Positions 18,093 to 26,256 of a stretch of 64,000 bases of DNA are shown piece by piece. A program made the translations under genes and the position numbers. The notes beneath the pieces are model-generated. The model made no database searches, was not told the DNA's origin, and saw only the letters and a list, made by a program, of their open reading frames with translations. The DNA lies in the NCBI RefSeq assembly GCF_000332315.1, contig NZ_KB235937.1:299039-363038 (forward strand). The letters run 5' to 3'. Each line of letters starts with the position of its first letter. The first letter of the stretch is position 1. The stretch is from Prochlorothrix hollandica PCC 9006 = CALU 1027 (GTDB lineage: Bacteria; Cyanobacteriota; Cyanobacteriia; Prochlorotrichales; Prochlorotrichaceae).

Positions 18093-19247
18093 ATGCTAAA
18101 AGTTTTGATTGACTGTACCGCTATTACACCTAATCCAAGTGGAGTAGGTCTTTATATTACTCAATTATTAAATTATCTCTATTGTATTCAAGCCCAAGCT
18201 AAAATTCATCTCACAACAAGCTATCAGCCCGGTCTTAAAAACTGGCTACGTGGTAACCTTAAGTCACCCCTCAACTTACAAGAATACCGTCCAAAAGCCA
18301 TTCCTTTACCCGTTCGCTTATCCAATCCCTTATTAGAATACTGGCCTCAACTGTTTCCTCTTCTTTTTGAGAGAAAGCTTGAAAATCCCCATATTATTCA
18401 TGGCCCTGCATATACAATCTTTCCCTACAAAAAGAGTAAAAAAGTTATAACAATCTTTGACATTACCTTTGCTAAATATCCTCAGTATGCCGATAGGGTT
18501 GCCCAGCACTATAGTGTTCAAGTTCGCAAGTGTCTTCAGTGGACAGACTTAGTTCTTACGATTTCAGAAAACTCTAAGCGTGATATCGTTGAATATTTTC
18601 AAGTTGATCCCAACAAAATATGGGTAACACCTCTTGCTAGTCGTTACAATCCAGGTAAACTCGATCTGCAAAACTCTCAAACTTCTCCTAATATCATAGA
18701 TATACAAAAAGCCCCCTATCTTTTATTTGTTAGCACCATAGAACCTCGGAAAAATATTTCTACTCTCATCACTGCATTCAATTACTTAAAAAAACAGTAT
18801 CACATTCCCCACAACCTCATTCTCATTGGCAAAAAAGGCTGGAAATATGAACCCATCTTTGAAGCCATCACTACATCACCCTATCGAGATCACATTCACC
18901 ACGTGAATTACCTTCCTGATTCAGATCTTCCTCACTTTTACCGTAATGCCACCGCCTTTGTTTATCCCTCCCACTATGAAGGCTTTGGCTTGCCCGTCCT
19001 AGAAGCGATGACGCTAGGCGCTCCTGTCATTACTTCTAATACCTCCTGCATCCCTGAAGTTGCCGGAGATGCCGCAATCCTTATTAACCCTCAAGATCCG
19101 CATCAACTGGCATCAGCAATCTTACAAGTCATCGAAGACAATGCCTTGCGTCAGTCTCTCATTGAAAAAGGCTATCACCAGGCAGCTAAATTCTCCTGGG
19201 AACAGACAGCTTTAGAAACCTTAGCAGCCTATCGGTCTCTCCTCTAA
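18093..19247 (+). CDS. GT4 glycosyltransferase
   Basis: 384 residues. KVLIDCTAITPNPSGVGLY at the N-terminus, LLFVSTIEPRKNISTLI near residue 209 and [18 protein letters not shown] near residue 290 mark a GT-B enzyme of family GT4 with a complete E-x7-E motif, followed by IPEVAGDAAILINP. The gene is separated from the upstream membrane protein by 274 bases in which I see no gene, so it may have its own promoter. Its 3' end overlaps that of gmd by four bases in convergent orientation. GC content rises toward its end, marking the edge of the AT-rich block. Confidence 0.88.
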   Translation: MLKVLIDCTAITPNPSGVGLYITQLLNYLYCIQAQAKIHLTTSYQPGLKNWLRGNLKSPLNLQEYRPKAIPLPVRLSNPLLEYWPQLFPLLFERKLENPHIIHGPAYTIFPYKKSKKVITIFDITFAKYPQYADRVAQHYSVQVRKCLQWTDLVLTISENSKRDIVEYFQVDPNKIWVTPLASRYNPGKLDLQNSQTSPNIIDIQKAPYLLFVSTIEPRKNISTLITAFNYLKKQYHIPHNLILIGKKGWKYEPIFEAITTSPYRDHIHHVNYLPDSDLPHFYRNATAFVYPSHYEGFGLPVLEAMTLGAPVITSNTSCIPEVAGDAAILINPQDPHQLASAILQVIEDNALRQSLIEKGYHQAAKFSWEQTALETLAAYRSLL

Positions 19248-20194
19248 AGCTCATTGGCAACCATTCGCCGTACTACCTCTTCTAAGTTAATCTTAGCCTT
19301 CCAGCCTAGGATTTGAGATGCCTTGGCAGGATTAGCACGTCCCATTGCAATATCAGAGGGTCGAAATAAGGCTGGATTGCTGACAACATGATCTTGCCAG
19401 TTTAAGCCCAAACTGGCAAACGCTGACGCGACAAAATCTTCCAAAGCAGAAGTTGCTCCCGTCGCAATCACAAAATCCTCCGGTGCATCCTGCTGCAACA
19501 TCAAATACATCGCCTCCACATACTCCGGTGCCCAACCCCAGTCCCGCTGCACCGCCATATTGCCCAACTCCAGCCGCTCCCCAGAACCCTGGGCAATCCG
19601 CCGCGCCGCCGCCACAATTTTCTGGGTTACAAAGCGTTGGGGTCGCAGAGGAGACTCATGGTTAAACAAAATCCCCGAACAAGCAAATAGCCCATAGGCT
19701 TCCCGATAGTTCGCAACCTCCCAAAAAGCCGCCGCCTTAGCCGTAGCATAGGGACTCCGAGGCCGAAAAGGAGTTTGTTCATCGGCAGGGTGGTTCCCCG
19801 TGTCACCAAAACACTCACTAGAACCAGCGCTATAGAACCGCACAGGCCGATCAATAAACCGAATCGCCTCCAAAAGATTCAAAGTACCCGTAGTAATACT
19901 TTCCAGCGTCTCAACTGGCTGCTCAAACGATAACCCCACAGAGCTTTGCCCCGCCAAATTATAGATTTCGTCGGGATGAACCTTGCTCAGTACCTGAATC
20001 ACACTCCTAAAATCACTCAAAGCCATAGAGAGCAACGTCACTTGGCCTTTAATACCCAGACGCTCCAAGTTCCCGAAACTAGACATCTGAGCATCACGGG
20101 AAGTCCCATAAACTTTATATCCCTTCCCCAGCAGTAGCCGCGCTAGATAAGCTCCATCCTGACCGGATACACCAGAAATTAACGCAGTCTTCAC
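19244..20194 (-). CDS. gmd: GDP-mannose 4,6-dehydratase
   Basis: 316 residues of the extended short-chain dehydrogenase family. GVSGQDGAYLARLLL at residues 8-22 is the NAD(P)-binding loop with the QDGAYL signature of GDP-mannose dehydratases; SAGSSECFG holds the catalytic Ser/Thr region and SPYATAK the Tyr-x3-Lys pair near residue 148; FNHESPLR and RDWGWAPEYVEAM are further signatures of the family. It converts GDP-mannose to GDP-4-keto-6-deoxymannose, the precursor of GDP-fucose, GDP-rhamnose or perosamine. No reductase or aminotransferase gene for the next step is in the window. Higher GC than the adjoining transferases. Confidence 0.9.
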   Translation of the reverse strand: MKTALISGVSGQDGAYLARLLLGKGYKVYGTSRDAQMSSFGNLERLGIKGQVTLLSMALSDFRSVIQVLSKVHPDEIYNLAGQSSVGLSFEQPVETLESITTGTLNLLEAIRFIDRPVRFYSAGSSECFGDTGNHPADEQTPFRPRSPYATAKAAAFWEVANYREAYGLFACSGILFNHESPLRPQRFVTQKIVAAARRIAQGSGERLELGNMAVQRDWGWAPEYVEAMYLMLQQDAPEDFVIATGATSALEDFVASAFASLGLNWQDHVVSNPALFRPSDIAMGRANPAKASQILGWKAKINLEEVVRRMVANEL

Positions 20195-20331
20195 AAACAG
20201 TCTTTACCTTGAAAACTAGACATCCTACCAACTTACTAGAGTAAAGACCATAGATCAACCCCTAGGGCACTCAATCATCTTAGAGCTACCTTGATCTCAA
20301 TTGAGGTAAGATAAGGGGTCTGAATCCCTAT

Positions 20332-20426
20332 ATTGACCCTGTAAACCACCCTAGGGCTAGCCATCTAGCCCTGGTTTCAAGTCTTACCATTAGTTTTTTT
20401 GTGACTTTGGTGTAGTACATAAGATC
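20332..20426. repeat. Dispersed 95-bp repeat, copy 1
   Basis: Begins ATTGACCCTGTAAACCACCC and ends near AGTACATAAGATC. It is nearly identical to 26257-26353. It contains a hairpin AGGGCTAG-CCAT-CTAGCCCT followed by a T-run, so it might act as a terminator as well as a dispersed repeat. No coding capacity. Confidence 0.75.
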
Positions 20427-20559
20427 TATTTTACTATTTAAGTACATCGAAAGAAAGTCCCGGAGGATGCGTATAGCCTGATGGTATGAAAAGTGATGGC
20501 GTAACGCATCAAAGCCTGACTCTGCGGTGCTCTAGGCAGATCCGTCGCGCACCCTATAA

Positions 20560-21170
20560 GTTGCGTTTACTTTTCCTGCTCCACGTAACGATCGTAATCA
20601 GCCCCGCCTCCAAAACATCCAACTCCACCCCATCTGCGACCTCGACATACGACCTCGACAGCGGCCACTTCCTTGTCCTCGCCACTGGATAGGACAAACA
20701 CCGCCCCATCCACACCATCCTCTTTAACACCCACCTCACCCCCCCCACCTCACCCAACCGATAACTTCCAGGACAGCCTCACCCACCACCTCCTCAACCA
20801 AGGCATCCCCCCCGCCCTCCGCGATCCCACACCCCAACCCGCTGCCCACCAAACCCTATTCCTCCTCCAATCCACTCAACACCAAACCCACCTCTCCCAC
20901 TAAACCAATTACGCCCAACTCCCCCTGCTCCCTCCAGACCTCCAAAACCAAGCCCTCCAACTACCCCTCCCCGATCGCAGTCAACTCATCCAAGCCCTTC
21001 TTGCCTCTATCCAGCAAGCAACCCCAACCGAACCCCCTCATTCCCTCACCCTTCTCCCCCTAACCGAACCCAGCCTTAACCCCACCCTTTCCCCTTAGCT
21101 CCAAAACCTCATCGGTGCTATTCAGCCCCCACCCGAAGATTCCCTATCGTAACCCACAATCAAACTGACT
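20560..21170 (+). pseudogene. Decayed coding-like region, possibly XisI-like then antitoxin-like
   Basis: The 1.1 kb between gmd and the next gene has no intact gene. From about 20640 one plus frame reads TYDLDSGHFLVLATG, a stop, then DKHRPIHTILFNTHLT and, after a frame change, NFQDSLTHHLLNQGIPP. The order H-x-L-x-x-x-G, basic stretch, then L-x-x-x-GIP recalls XisI family proteins, but the match is weak. From about 20950 another frame reads LPLPDRSQLIQALLASIQ, a phrase like those in addiction-module antitoxins. Several stops interrupt everything. The C-rich composition resembles other decayed genes of this island. I can only support 'former coding sequence'. Confidence 0.3.
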
Positions 21171-21308
21171 TTATTCACTCAACCATCCCTGCCCTACTGC
21201 CCGCCCAGTTTTTATCCACTGGCTCCACCTAACTCACGTTCCTCTGTCTGTTACCAGCAAAAACGATTTCGGACTGCTGTATAACCTTTAGAAAATAGAA
21301 AATAAATA

Positions 21309-21545
21309 ATGCTCCAAGAACTCGAAGCCGTATTTGACGGAACAGCCCTTCAGCTAAAAGCGCCCTTAAACCTGGCAGCAGGAACGAGGGTACGGATTAT
21401 TATTGAAAGTGTTCTGCCCAGTGAAGTCAAACCACCGAAAACGTTTCTTAAAACTGCTCAGTCTTTAGAATTAGAAGGGGAACCTGATTGGTCAGAAAAA
21501 ATCGACCAATACTTATATGGACAAACTCTTTCTGATCATGAATGA
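21309..21545 (+). CDS. DUF104-type antitoxin
   Basis: 78 residues. The N-terminus LQELEAVFDGTALQLKAPL with the following GTRVRIIIES strand is the small beta-rich domain of cyanobacterial antitoxins (DUF104-like) that occur beside PIN toxins. The C-terminal half is acidic (LEGEPDWSEKIDQYL) and would wrap the toxin. It overlaps the start of the PIN gene by eight bases, the usual arrangement of a vapBC-type module in which antitoxin comes first and the pair autoregulates. Assignment rests on the N-terminal pattern and the neighbour. Confidence 0.75.
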   Translation: MLQELEAVFDGTALQLKAPLNLAAGTRVRIIIESVLPSEVKPPKTFLKTAQSLELEGEPDWSEKIDQYLYGQTLSDHE

Positions 21546-21951
21546 AGCTTTTTTAGATACTTCTTTTGCGATTGCTTTATCTTCGGTTACCGATCAAAAT
21601 CATATACGGGCTGTTAAGCTTGCTAGTCAAATCGAAACTCACAAAACTAGCCTAGTAACAACTCAAGCGATCTTGCTGGAAATTGGTAATGCACTTTCTA
21701 AGCAAAGATATAGAACGGCAGCAATTCAACCTTTAGAATCCCTCGAAACTGATCCCAGTATTGAAATTATTTTATTAACCAATAGGCTATACAGATTAGC
21801 ATTCAATTTGTTTAAGCAACGACAAGATAAAGAATGGGGTTTAGTAGACTGTGTATCATTCGTTGTGATGCAAGAGCGAGGAATTTCTGATGCACTGACT
21901 GCCGATATTCATTTCCAGCAGGCAGGCTTTCGAGCATTATTAAAGGACTAA
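21538..21951 (+). CDS. PIN-domain toxin (VapC-like ribonuclease)
   Basis: 137 residues from the ATG at 21538 (an in-frame ATG at 21517 would add seven). EAFLDTSFAIAL holds the first conserved Asp, LEIGNAL the conserved Glu, WGLVDCVSF the second Asp and ALTADIHF the last, giving the four acidic residues of a PIN-domain RNase. In vapBC modules the toxin cleaves tRNA or rRNA when the labile antitoxin is lost. The start overlaps the stop of the antitoxin gene, indicating translational coupling. All catalytic residues are present, so the toxin looks functional. Confidence 0.85.
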   Translation: MNEAFLDTSFAIALSSVTDQNHIRAVKLASQIETHKTSLVTTQAILLEIGNALSKQRYRTAAIQPLESLETDPSIEIILLTNRLYRLAFNLFKQRQDKEWGLVDCVSFVVMQERGISDALTADIHFQQAGFRALLKD

Positions 21952-22120
21952 TCTCCTCAAGCCTAACACTCTGTCTTCTACAAGTAAAAACGATCGTTTT
22001 TATAATTGTACCACCTTATTACCAGATCATAGCGATCGATAACGATCGGACACTTTGAGAAATCTGCGTATAATGGGGATAGACAACGATTCAATGGAAA
22101 GTTTAGCTCCGTAGTAAAGC

Positions 22121-22126
22121 TATAAT
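22121..22126 (+). promoter_or_regulatory. Candidate -10 box upstream of Uma2 gene
   Basis: TATAAT at 22121-22126 lies 37 bases before the ATG of the Uma2 gene; a second TATAAT occurs at 22069-22074. Neither has a good -35 hexamer at the usual spacing, so this is only a possible promoter element. Confidence 0.25.
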
Positions 22127-22162
22127 GCCATCAATAATCCTAAATCCAAAGGATAAAAATGT

Positions 22163-22870
22163 ATGTATCAAACCGCTAGACAATTTGCAGAAACCATGCC
22201 CGATGCACGGGTTTTACTGAGTGACGAGCCTGAAATGGAAAGTTCTCTACATTACTTACAATTAATGCTCCTAGTCGCTTGCCTGAATTGGCATTGGCAA
22301 GATAAAACCGACTACTTTATTGGCGCAAACTTGACCATTTATTTCAGTCGTCAACAACTCAAAAAGCGTGACTTCCGTGGGCCAGATTTCTTCTTAGTCA
22401 AAGGTGTTACCAATCAGCCTCGAAACTCCTGGGTGGTTTGGGAAGAAGACGGTCGCTACCCCAATCTCATTATTGAACTGTTATCAGAAAGTACTTCTCA
22501 AATCGATCGTACCCTCAAGAAAGAACTGTATCAAAATCGCTTCCGCACACCAGAATACTTTTGGTTTTCCCCCAATAGCCTAGAGTTTATGGGCTATCGC
22601 CTAATGGGAGACTTCTATCAAGAAATCCCCTTAACCCCTTCAGGTAAACGTTGGAGTGAACAACTGCAACTGTTCCTGGGAGTCGAGCATAAAAAGCTCT
22701 GTTACTTTACCCCGGACGAAGCACTCATCCTCAGTCCTGAACAACTAGCCCGCCGGGAACAGCAACGAGCTATCCAGGCACAGCAACAGGCTGAACAGGC
22801 GCAACAACAGGCTAATCGTCTAGCGGCTTATTTACGATCGCTCAACATTGACCCAGATACTATTCCCTGA
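22163..22870 (+). CDS. Uma2 family endonuclease-fold protein
   Basis: 235 residues. It is a close paralogue of the protein at 898-1644: EPEMESSLHY, FSRQQLKKRDFRGPDFFLV and NSWVVWEEDGRYPNLIIEL are almost unchanged. GPDFF at 73-77 and E105 in IIELLS are the predicted catalytic residues. The tail is a glutamine/alanine-rich coiled coil with AQQQAEQ repeats in place of the Arg/Glu-rich tail of its paralogue, ending SLNIDPDTIP, an ending pattern shared with other Uma2 proteins here. No DUF29 gene follows; a decayed aspartic-protease gene start lies behind it on the other strand. Confidence 0.85.
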   Translation: MYQTARQFAETMPDARVLLSDEPEMESSLHYLQLMLLVACLNWHWQDKTDYFIGANLTIYFSRQQLKKRDFRGPDFFLVKGVTNQPRNSWVVWEEDGRYPNLIIELLSESTSQIDRTLKKELYQNRFRTPEYFWFSPNSLEFMGYRLMGDFYQEIPLTPSGKRWSEQLQLFLGVEHKKLCYFTPDEALILSPEQLARREQQRAIQAQQQAEQAQQQANRLAAYLRSLNIDPDTIP

Positions 22871-22944
22871 CCACTGTTTTAGTCCCTAAATCTGAAAAAC
22901 GATCGAATCTGTTCTTCAGACCAAAATCCATTTTCGACCAAAAC

Positions 22945-23025
22945 CTAATCCGCACGATTAACGATCGTCAGTGTGGTGTGAACCTTACCCATAACCTTTT
23001 CAGATAAATCAAGAATGGCAGTCAT
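22945..23025 (-). pseudogene. N-terminal remnant of a retropepsin-like gene
   Basis: Reading the minus strand from 23025 gives MTAILDLSEKVMGKVHTTLT then IVNRAD and a stop. This matches the start of the intact gene at 416-868 (MTTIVDFSERVMGKVHTVLT). The next residues of the family are absent, so only 26 codons remain. Because the rest of a related gene lies 0.9 kb away at 23904-24245 on the same strand, it is either a separate remnant or a distant exon-like piece of one broken gene. Confidence 0.6.
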
Positions 23026-23115
23026 AACTCACGTTACTCTATCTTTGACTAGCAAAAACGAACGATCGCTTAACTCATGGCGATCGTCCTCATTGCCCCA
23101 TCTTAGTCTCCTTCT

Positions 23116-23772
23116 ATGACCCTCCCAGACCTCCCCAACCAAGTAACCGTTCCTGCTAAACTAGACCCTAACGCAGCAAAGCGTAAAGCTCTCATTCAAC
23201 TTATCTCAAAGTACATCAACCCAGGTTCAGGCAGCAGTATCCAATTCCTCAAGCAGCGGACTTGGCAACTTCCCATGATCACTTTACAACAAATCATACC
23301 CAATTCCCCTTTCGTCATTGTTGGTGGTGTTGCCACTAGACTGTATATGCCAGAACGAATGACACTAGATATTGATATTTTAATCAACACTCAAGATGCA
23401 CAGCAAGTTTATCAAAATTTGTTAAATGCAAATGCATCTAAAATTAGTAATTTAAGCATTCCAGGTAGCCAGTGGCAACTAGAAGATGGAACCTCTTTAG
23501 ATGTCATAGAAGAAGACTCTGAGTGGGCACAGAATGCAATCAAATCTCCCAACTATGCTCCGGATGGCTCCCCTGTCATTCAACTCTCCTACCTAGTCCT
23601 AATGAAATTTTTAGCTGGTCGTAGCCAGGATATAGCTGATATTAGCCGTATGCTAGGATCTGCCCAAGAAGTTGAACTCGATCCAGTTAAGGCTGTCATC
23701 ACAACCTATTTACCCCAAGCCTTAGAGGATCTAGAAAGTTTAATTATCCTTGGAAAACTTGAATATTCCTAA
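23116..23772 (+). CDS. AbiEii-like nucleotidyltransferase family protein
   Basis: 218 residues. FVIVGGVATRLYMPERMTLDIDILI near residues 67-91 carries the GG-x-A and T-x-D-I-D signature of DNA polymerase beta-like nucleotidyltransferases in the AbiEii/DUF1814 group; VIQLSYLVLMKFLAGRSQDIADI near residue 160 is the conserved helical part with its K and D. In AbiE systems this protein is the toxin of a type IV toxin-antitoxin pair, but no AbiEi antitoxin is recognisable nearby. Solitary members are common in cyanobacteria. It sits between two retropepsin remnants in a region of high turnover. Confidence 0.65.
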   Translation: MTLPDLPNQVTVPAKLDPNAAKRKALIQLISKYINPGSGSSIQFLKQRTWQLPMITLQQIIPNSPFVIVGGVATRLYMPERMTLDIDILINTQDAQQVYQNLLNANASKISNLSIPGSQWQLEDGTSLDVIEEDSEWAQNAIKSPNYAPDGSPVIQLSYLVLMKFLAGRSQDIADISRMLGSAQEVELDPVKAVITTYLPQALEDLESLIILGKLEYS

Positions 23773-23799
23773 ATTTATTGCACCTAAATCCTAGTTTTA

Positions 23800-23902
23800 T
23801 ACAGCAACCCTAAACGGGTCGTGTGGTGTGCCCCCTCCGGGGGCACACCACACCAAGGGTTTCAGCCATCGAGATCCTTACAACTGATTTAGGAGTGCTG
23901 TA
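23800..23902 (+). mobile_element. 103-bp miniature element (TA type), copy A
   Basis: Starts TACAGCAACCCTAAACGGG and ends TGATTTAGGAGTGCTGTA; the ends are imperfect inverted repeats and the centre is a GC-rich palindrome, GTGGTGTGCCCCCT paired with GGGGGCACACCAC. It lies immediately downstream of the stop codon of the broken retropepsin gene. Other copies are at 30262, 31833, 34989, about 43852 and, inverted, 50894. Confidence 0.85.
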
Positions 23903-23903
23903 G

Positions 23904-24245
23904 CTACAAAATCGTTAAATAGGTATCAACCGATTCTGTCGGCAATACCCTCAACCCTTGATTTTTCAAATCCGGTTCCAGTCCCAGCATTTCCAACGGA
24001 ATCACCCCCAACAACGGATCCTGCTCTGGATCCTGCTCTGGATCCTGCTCTCCCGGTAACTCCAAACATTCAAACGTTCCCTCACGACCATACAGGCAGA
24101 TCGTTGCATCTCGATAAATAGGGGCCGTCGTAATTCCCATAGCCGTAGCCACAGGCACTTCCTTCAGCATCTTTAGCCCCAACTAATGAATCAAATCCGA
24201 GGGCAAACAGAGCGTTGTTGCCCCAGTATCCACCAAGACTTGGTT
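23904..24245 (-). pseudogene. Retropepsin-like aspartic protease, 5'-truncated by a 283-bp element
   Basis: On the minus strand from 24245 the sequence reads NQVLVDTGATTLCLPSDLIH, a stop (TAG), then LGLKMLKEVPVATAMGI to the family ending SVDTYLTIL. The active-site DTGAT is present, but the coding part before it is missing because a miniature element begins exactly there, and a second lesion is the in-frame stop. A three-fold EQDP repeat, from a 12-bp tandem repeat near 24020, is an extra oddity. Compared with 416-868 the two proteins are close relatives. Confidence 0.7.
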
Positions 24246-24528
24246 GTAATTATTCAGGGGGTCACGGGAGAATGAGGGTTTCAGGCTTCAGAAAACAGAC
24301 CTGAGGCGATTGGAGAGGATCTATTTCACCTTGGCAGATTCCCCGATTTTGGTAGGGGCAATCCCCCCGTGGTTGCCCCGGTTGTGGGTCGCCAAGAGGG
24401 TCGGCACGGGGGCGCGACCCCTACCCGAAGTCAATTATTCCAAGGTGAAATGCACCCCGTTGATCCGGCTCTGACCGGTGATCGTCGGGCTGAAACCCTA
24501 CTAACTTCGTCCCCCCCTGAATAGTTAC
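24246..24528. mobile_element. 283-bp miniature inverted-repeat element, copy 1
   Basis: Begins GTAATTATTCAGGGGG and ends CCCCCTGAATAGTTAC, its inverted repeat with one mismatch. The interior matches the element at 35119-35423 and, in reverse, 30550-30676. No open reading frame of note, so it must be mobilised in trans. It is inserted in the retropepsin pseudogene. The flanking octamers ACTTGGTT and ATTAGATT differ, so any target duplication has decayed or one flank has been lost. Confidence 0.8.
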
Positions 24529-24575
24529 ATTAGATTAGACTCTGAACTAGAAGATTATCTAACCCAAGTTATCCT

Positions 24576-25025
24576 ATGGACAACCTCAGTATCCTTTACG
24601 ATCGAGACTACATCCTCTGGCTTCAGGAAACCTACGAACTTCTAGAAACCCATAACCTCAGCCAATTAGACCTCCCTCATCTTAAAGAAGAGATCCTAAG
24701 CTTGGGCAACGAACAACGACGAAAAGTCAGTAGCTACCTCTATCAGCTTCTGATTCATCTACTTCTGTACCAATATTGGCAAGCTGAAAACGAGCGATGT
24801 GCCAAAAATTGGCAGACTGAAATTGATAGTTTTCGCTTTGAATTAAGCATCCTCTTCAAGTCTCGAACCCTCTATAATTTCTACCTGACAGAAATCGATG
24901 GTATCTACACCAAAGCGAGAAAGCAAGCCATCAGAAAAAGTGAACTTCCCGGACATCTCTTTCCCGATACATGCCCCTTTACTTCCGAAGAACTGCTAGA
25001 CCCTGACTTCTTTCCTAGCTCATAG
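24576..25025 (+). CDS. DUF29 family protein
   Basis: 149 residues. It has the family pattern ILYDRDYILWLQETYELL, LKEEILSLGNEQRRKV, LIHLLLYQYW and the closing CPFTSEELLDPDFFP. It is close in plan to the product of 1664-2104, including the HLLLYQY helix. The nearest Uma2 gene is not adjacent here; a miniature element lies directly upstream and an Rpn-type nuclease gene downstream, so this may be a DUF29 gene separated from its partner. Function unknown. Confidence 0.85.
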   Translation: MDNLSILYDRDYILWLQETYELLETHNLSQLDLPHLKEEILSLGNEQRRKVSSYLYQLLIHLLLYQYWQAENERCAKNWQTEIDSFRFELSILFKSRTLYNFYLTEIDGIYTKARKQAIRKSELPGHLFPDTCPFTSEELLDPDFFPSS

Positions 25026-25192
25026 ATACTTCAATCTTACTACCTTATCTAACTGAATGAATCCACCGCTTACCTAAGCGATTGGCTATATTCTCATCAC
25101 ATCAGCGAAGATAAACTCCCCCCAATTGGATCCGATCGAGCCACAACCCCATATCACACCACAAGACAGTCTAAGGAGTCCTCAGCAGTCCC

Positions 25193-26212
25193 ATGAAAAC
25201 CGATTCCCTCTTTTATCGCCTCTTCAGCGCTGCCCCCTCCATTCTGTTTGAACTGATTGGCCAACCCGATCGACCCCACTACCGCTTCCAATCCGTCGAA
25301 CTCAAACAAACCGGCTTCCGCATTGATGGCATTCTCTCCCCCCCAGACAGCCAACGCCACCAGCCCACCTACTTCATCGAAGTTCAATTCCAAAAAGACA
25401 ACTACCTGTACCACCGCGCCTTCGCCGAACTCTTTCTCTACCTGCAACAATATCCCCATCTCCACGACTGGCAAGCCATCCTCATCTACCCCCGCCCCAG
25501 CCTGGAACCGCCCCCCAGCCTCCTCTACGCGCCCCTCCTCAACTCCCCCAACGTTAAACGCATCTACCTCAGCCAACTCCCCCCCACCGACTCAATCCCC
25601 ATCACCCTGCTACAATTAATCTACAAACCCATCGGCCAAGCCCCCCACCTCGCCCAGAAAATCCTAACCCAACTAGATCAAGCCCCCAGTAGCCTCTCGC
25701 CCTCTCTCGTTCTGGAACTACTGGAAACCACCTTAGTCTATAAATTACCCCATCTCAGCCGTGAGGAGATTCAAGCCATGTTAGGAATTGCCACCAGTTT
25801 CCGCGAAACCCGCGTCTATCGTGATGCCTTCGCCGAAGGGATTGATCAAGGCTTAAAGCAAGGCTTAGAACAAGGCTTAGAGAAAGGCTTGGAACAAGGG
25901 TTGGAGCAGGGGTTAGAGAAAGGGTTAGAGAAAGGCTTGGAGCAAGGCTTGGAGCAAGGCTTGGAGCAGGGGTTAGAGCAAGGCTTGGAGCAGGGGTTAG
26001 AGCAAGGCTTGGAGCAAGGTTACCTACAATTAATCCTGCGACTCCTGAACCGACGCATCGGCGTTTTGAGTGAAGAACTCCAACAAAAGGTCAAAAATCT
26101 ATCGGGTACCCAGCTTGAAGCCCTCGGAGATGCCCTCTTAGACTTAAACAGTCCCGATGACTTGGAACAGTGGTTACGATCCGCCCCATCGTCCCATCGT
26201 CCCATCATCTAA
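25193..26212 (+). CDS. Rpn/DUF2887 family nuclease with minisatellite linker and DUF4351 domain
   Basis: 339 residues. Residues 1-185: MKTDSLFYRLF opens the cyanobacterial DUF2887/Rpn domain, with GFRIDGIL and YFIEVQFQKD supplying the D and E-x-Q/K residues of a PD-(D/E)XK site. Residues 220-275 are a run of GLEQ/GLEK tetrapeptides from a 12-bp tandem repeat. Residues 276-339 (LILRLLNRRIGVL, DALLDLNSPDDLEQWL) are a DUF4351-type helical tail. Rpn proteins are linked to transposase-like DNA nicking and recombination. The repeat length could change by slippage, altering the spacer between the two domains without shifting the frame. Confidence 0.8.
   Translation: MKTDSLFYRLFSAAPSILFELIGQPDRPHYRFQSVELKQTGFRIDGILSPPDSQRHQPTYFIEVQFQKDNYLYHRAFAELFLYLQQYPHLHDWQAILIYPRPSLEPPPSLLYAPLLNSPNVKRIYLSQLPPTDSIPITLLQLIYKPIGQAPHLAQKILTQLDQAPSSLSPSLVLELLETTLVYKLPHLSREEIQAMLGIATSFRETRVYRDAFAEGIDQGLKQGLEQGLEKGLEQGLEQGLEKGLEKGLEQGLEQGLEQGLEQGLEQGLEQGLEQGYLQLILRLLNRRIGVLSEELQQKVKNLSGTQLEALGDALLDLNSPDDLEQWLRSAPSSHRPII
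25850..26017 (+). repeat. 14 x 12-bp minisatellite in coding sequence
   Basis: Fourteen consecutive 12-base units of the type GGCTTGGAGCAA, encoding Gly-Leu-Glu-Gln/Lys. Units vary mainly at third positions (GGC/GGG, TTG/TTA, CAA/CAG/AAA), consistent with repeated slippage or unequal exchange. A multiple of three, so unit gain or loss keeps the frame. Confidence 0.95.
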
Positions 26213-26256
26213 ATCCCCCAGAGACTCATCGGACTCACATCCCCCGATCCAGAATT

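Noticed and set aside
24300-24480. Short open frames inside the 283-bp element as a transposase
   Set aside because: None is longer than a few dozen codons and none shows transposase motifs; the element is non-autonomous.
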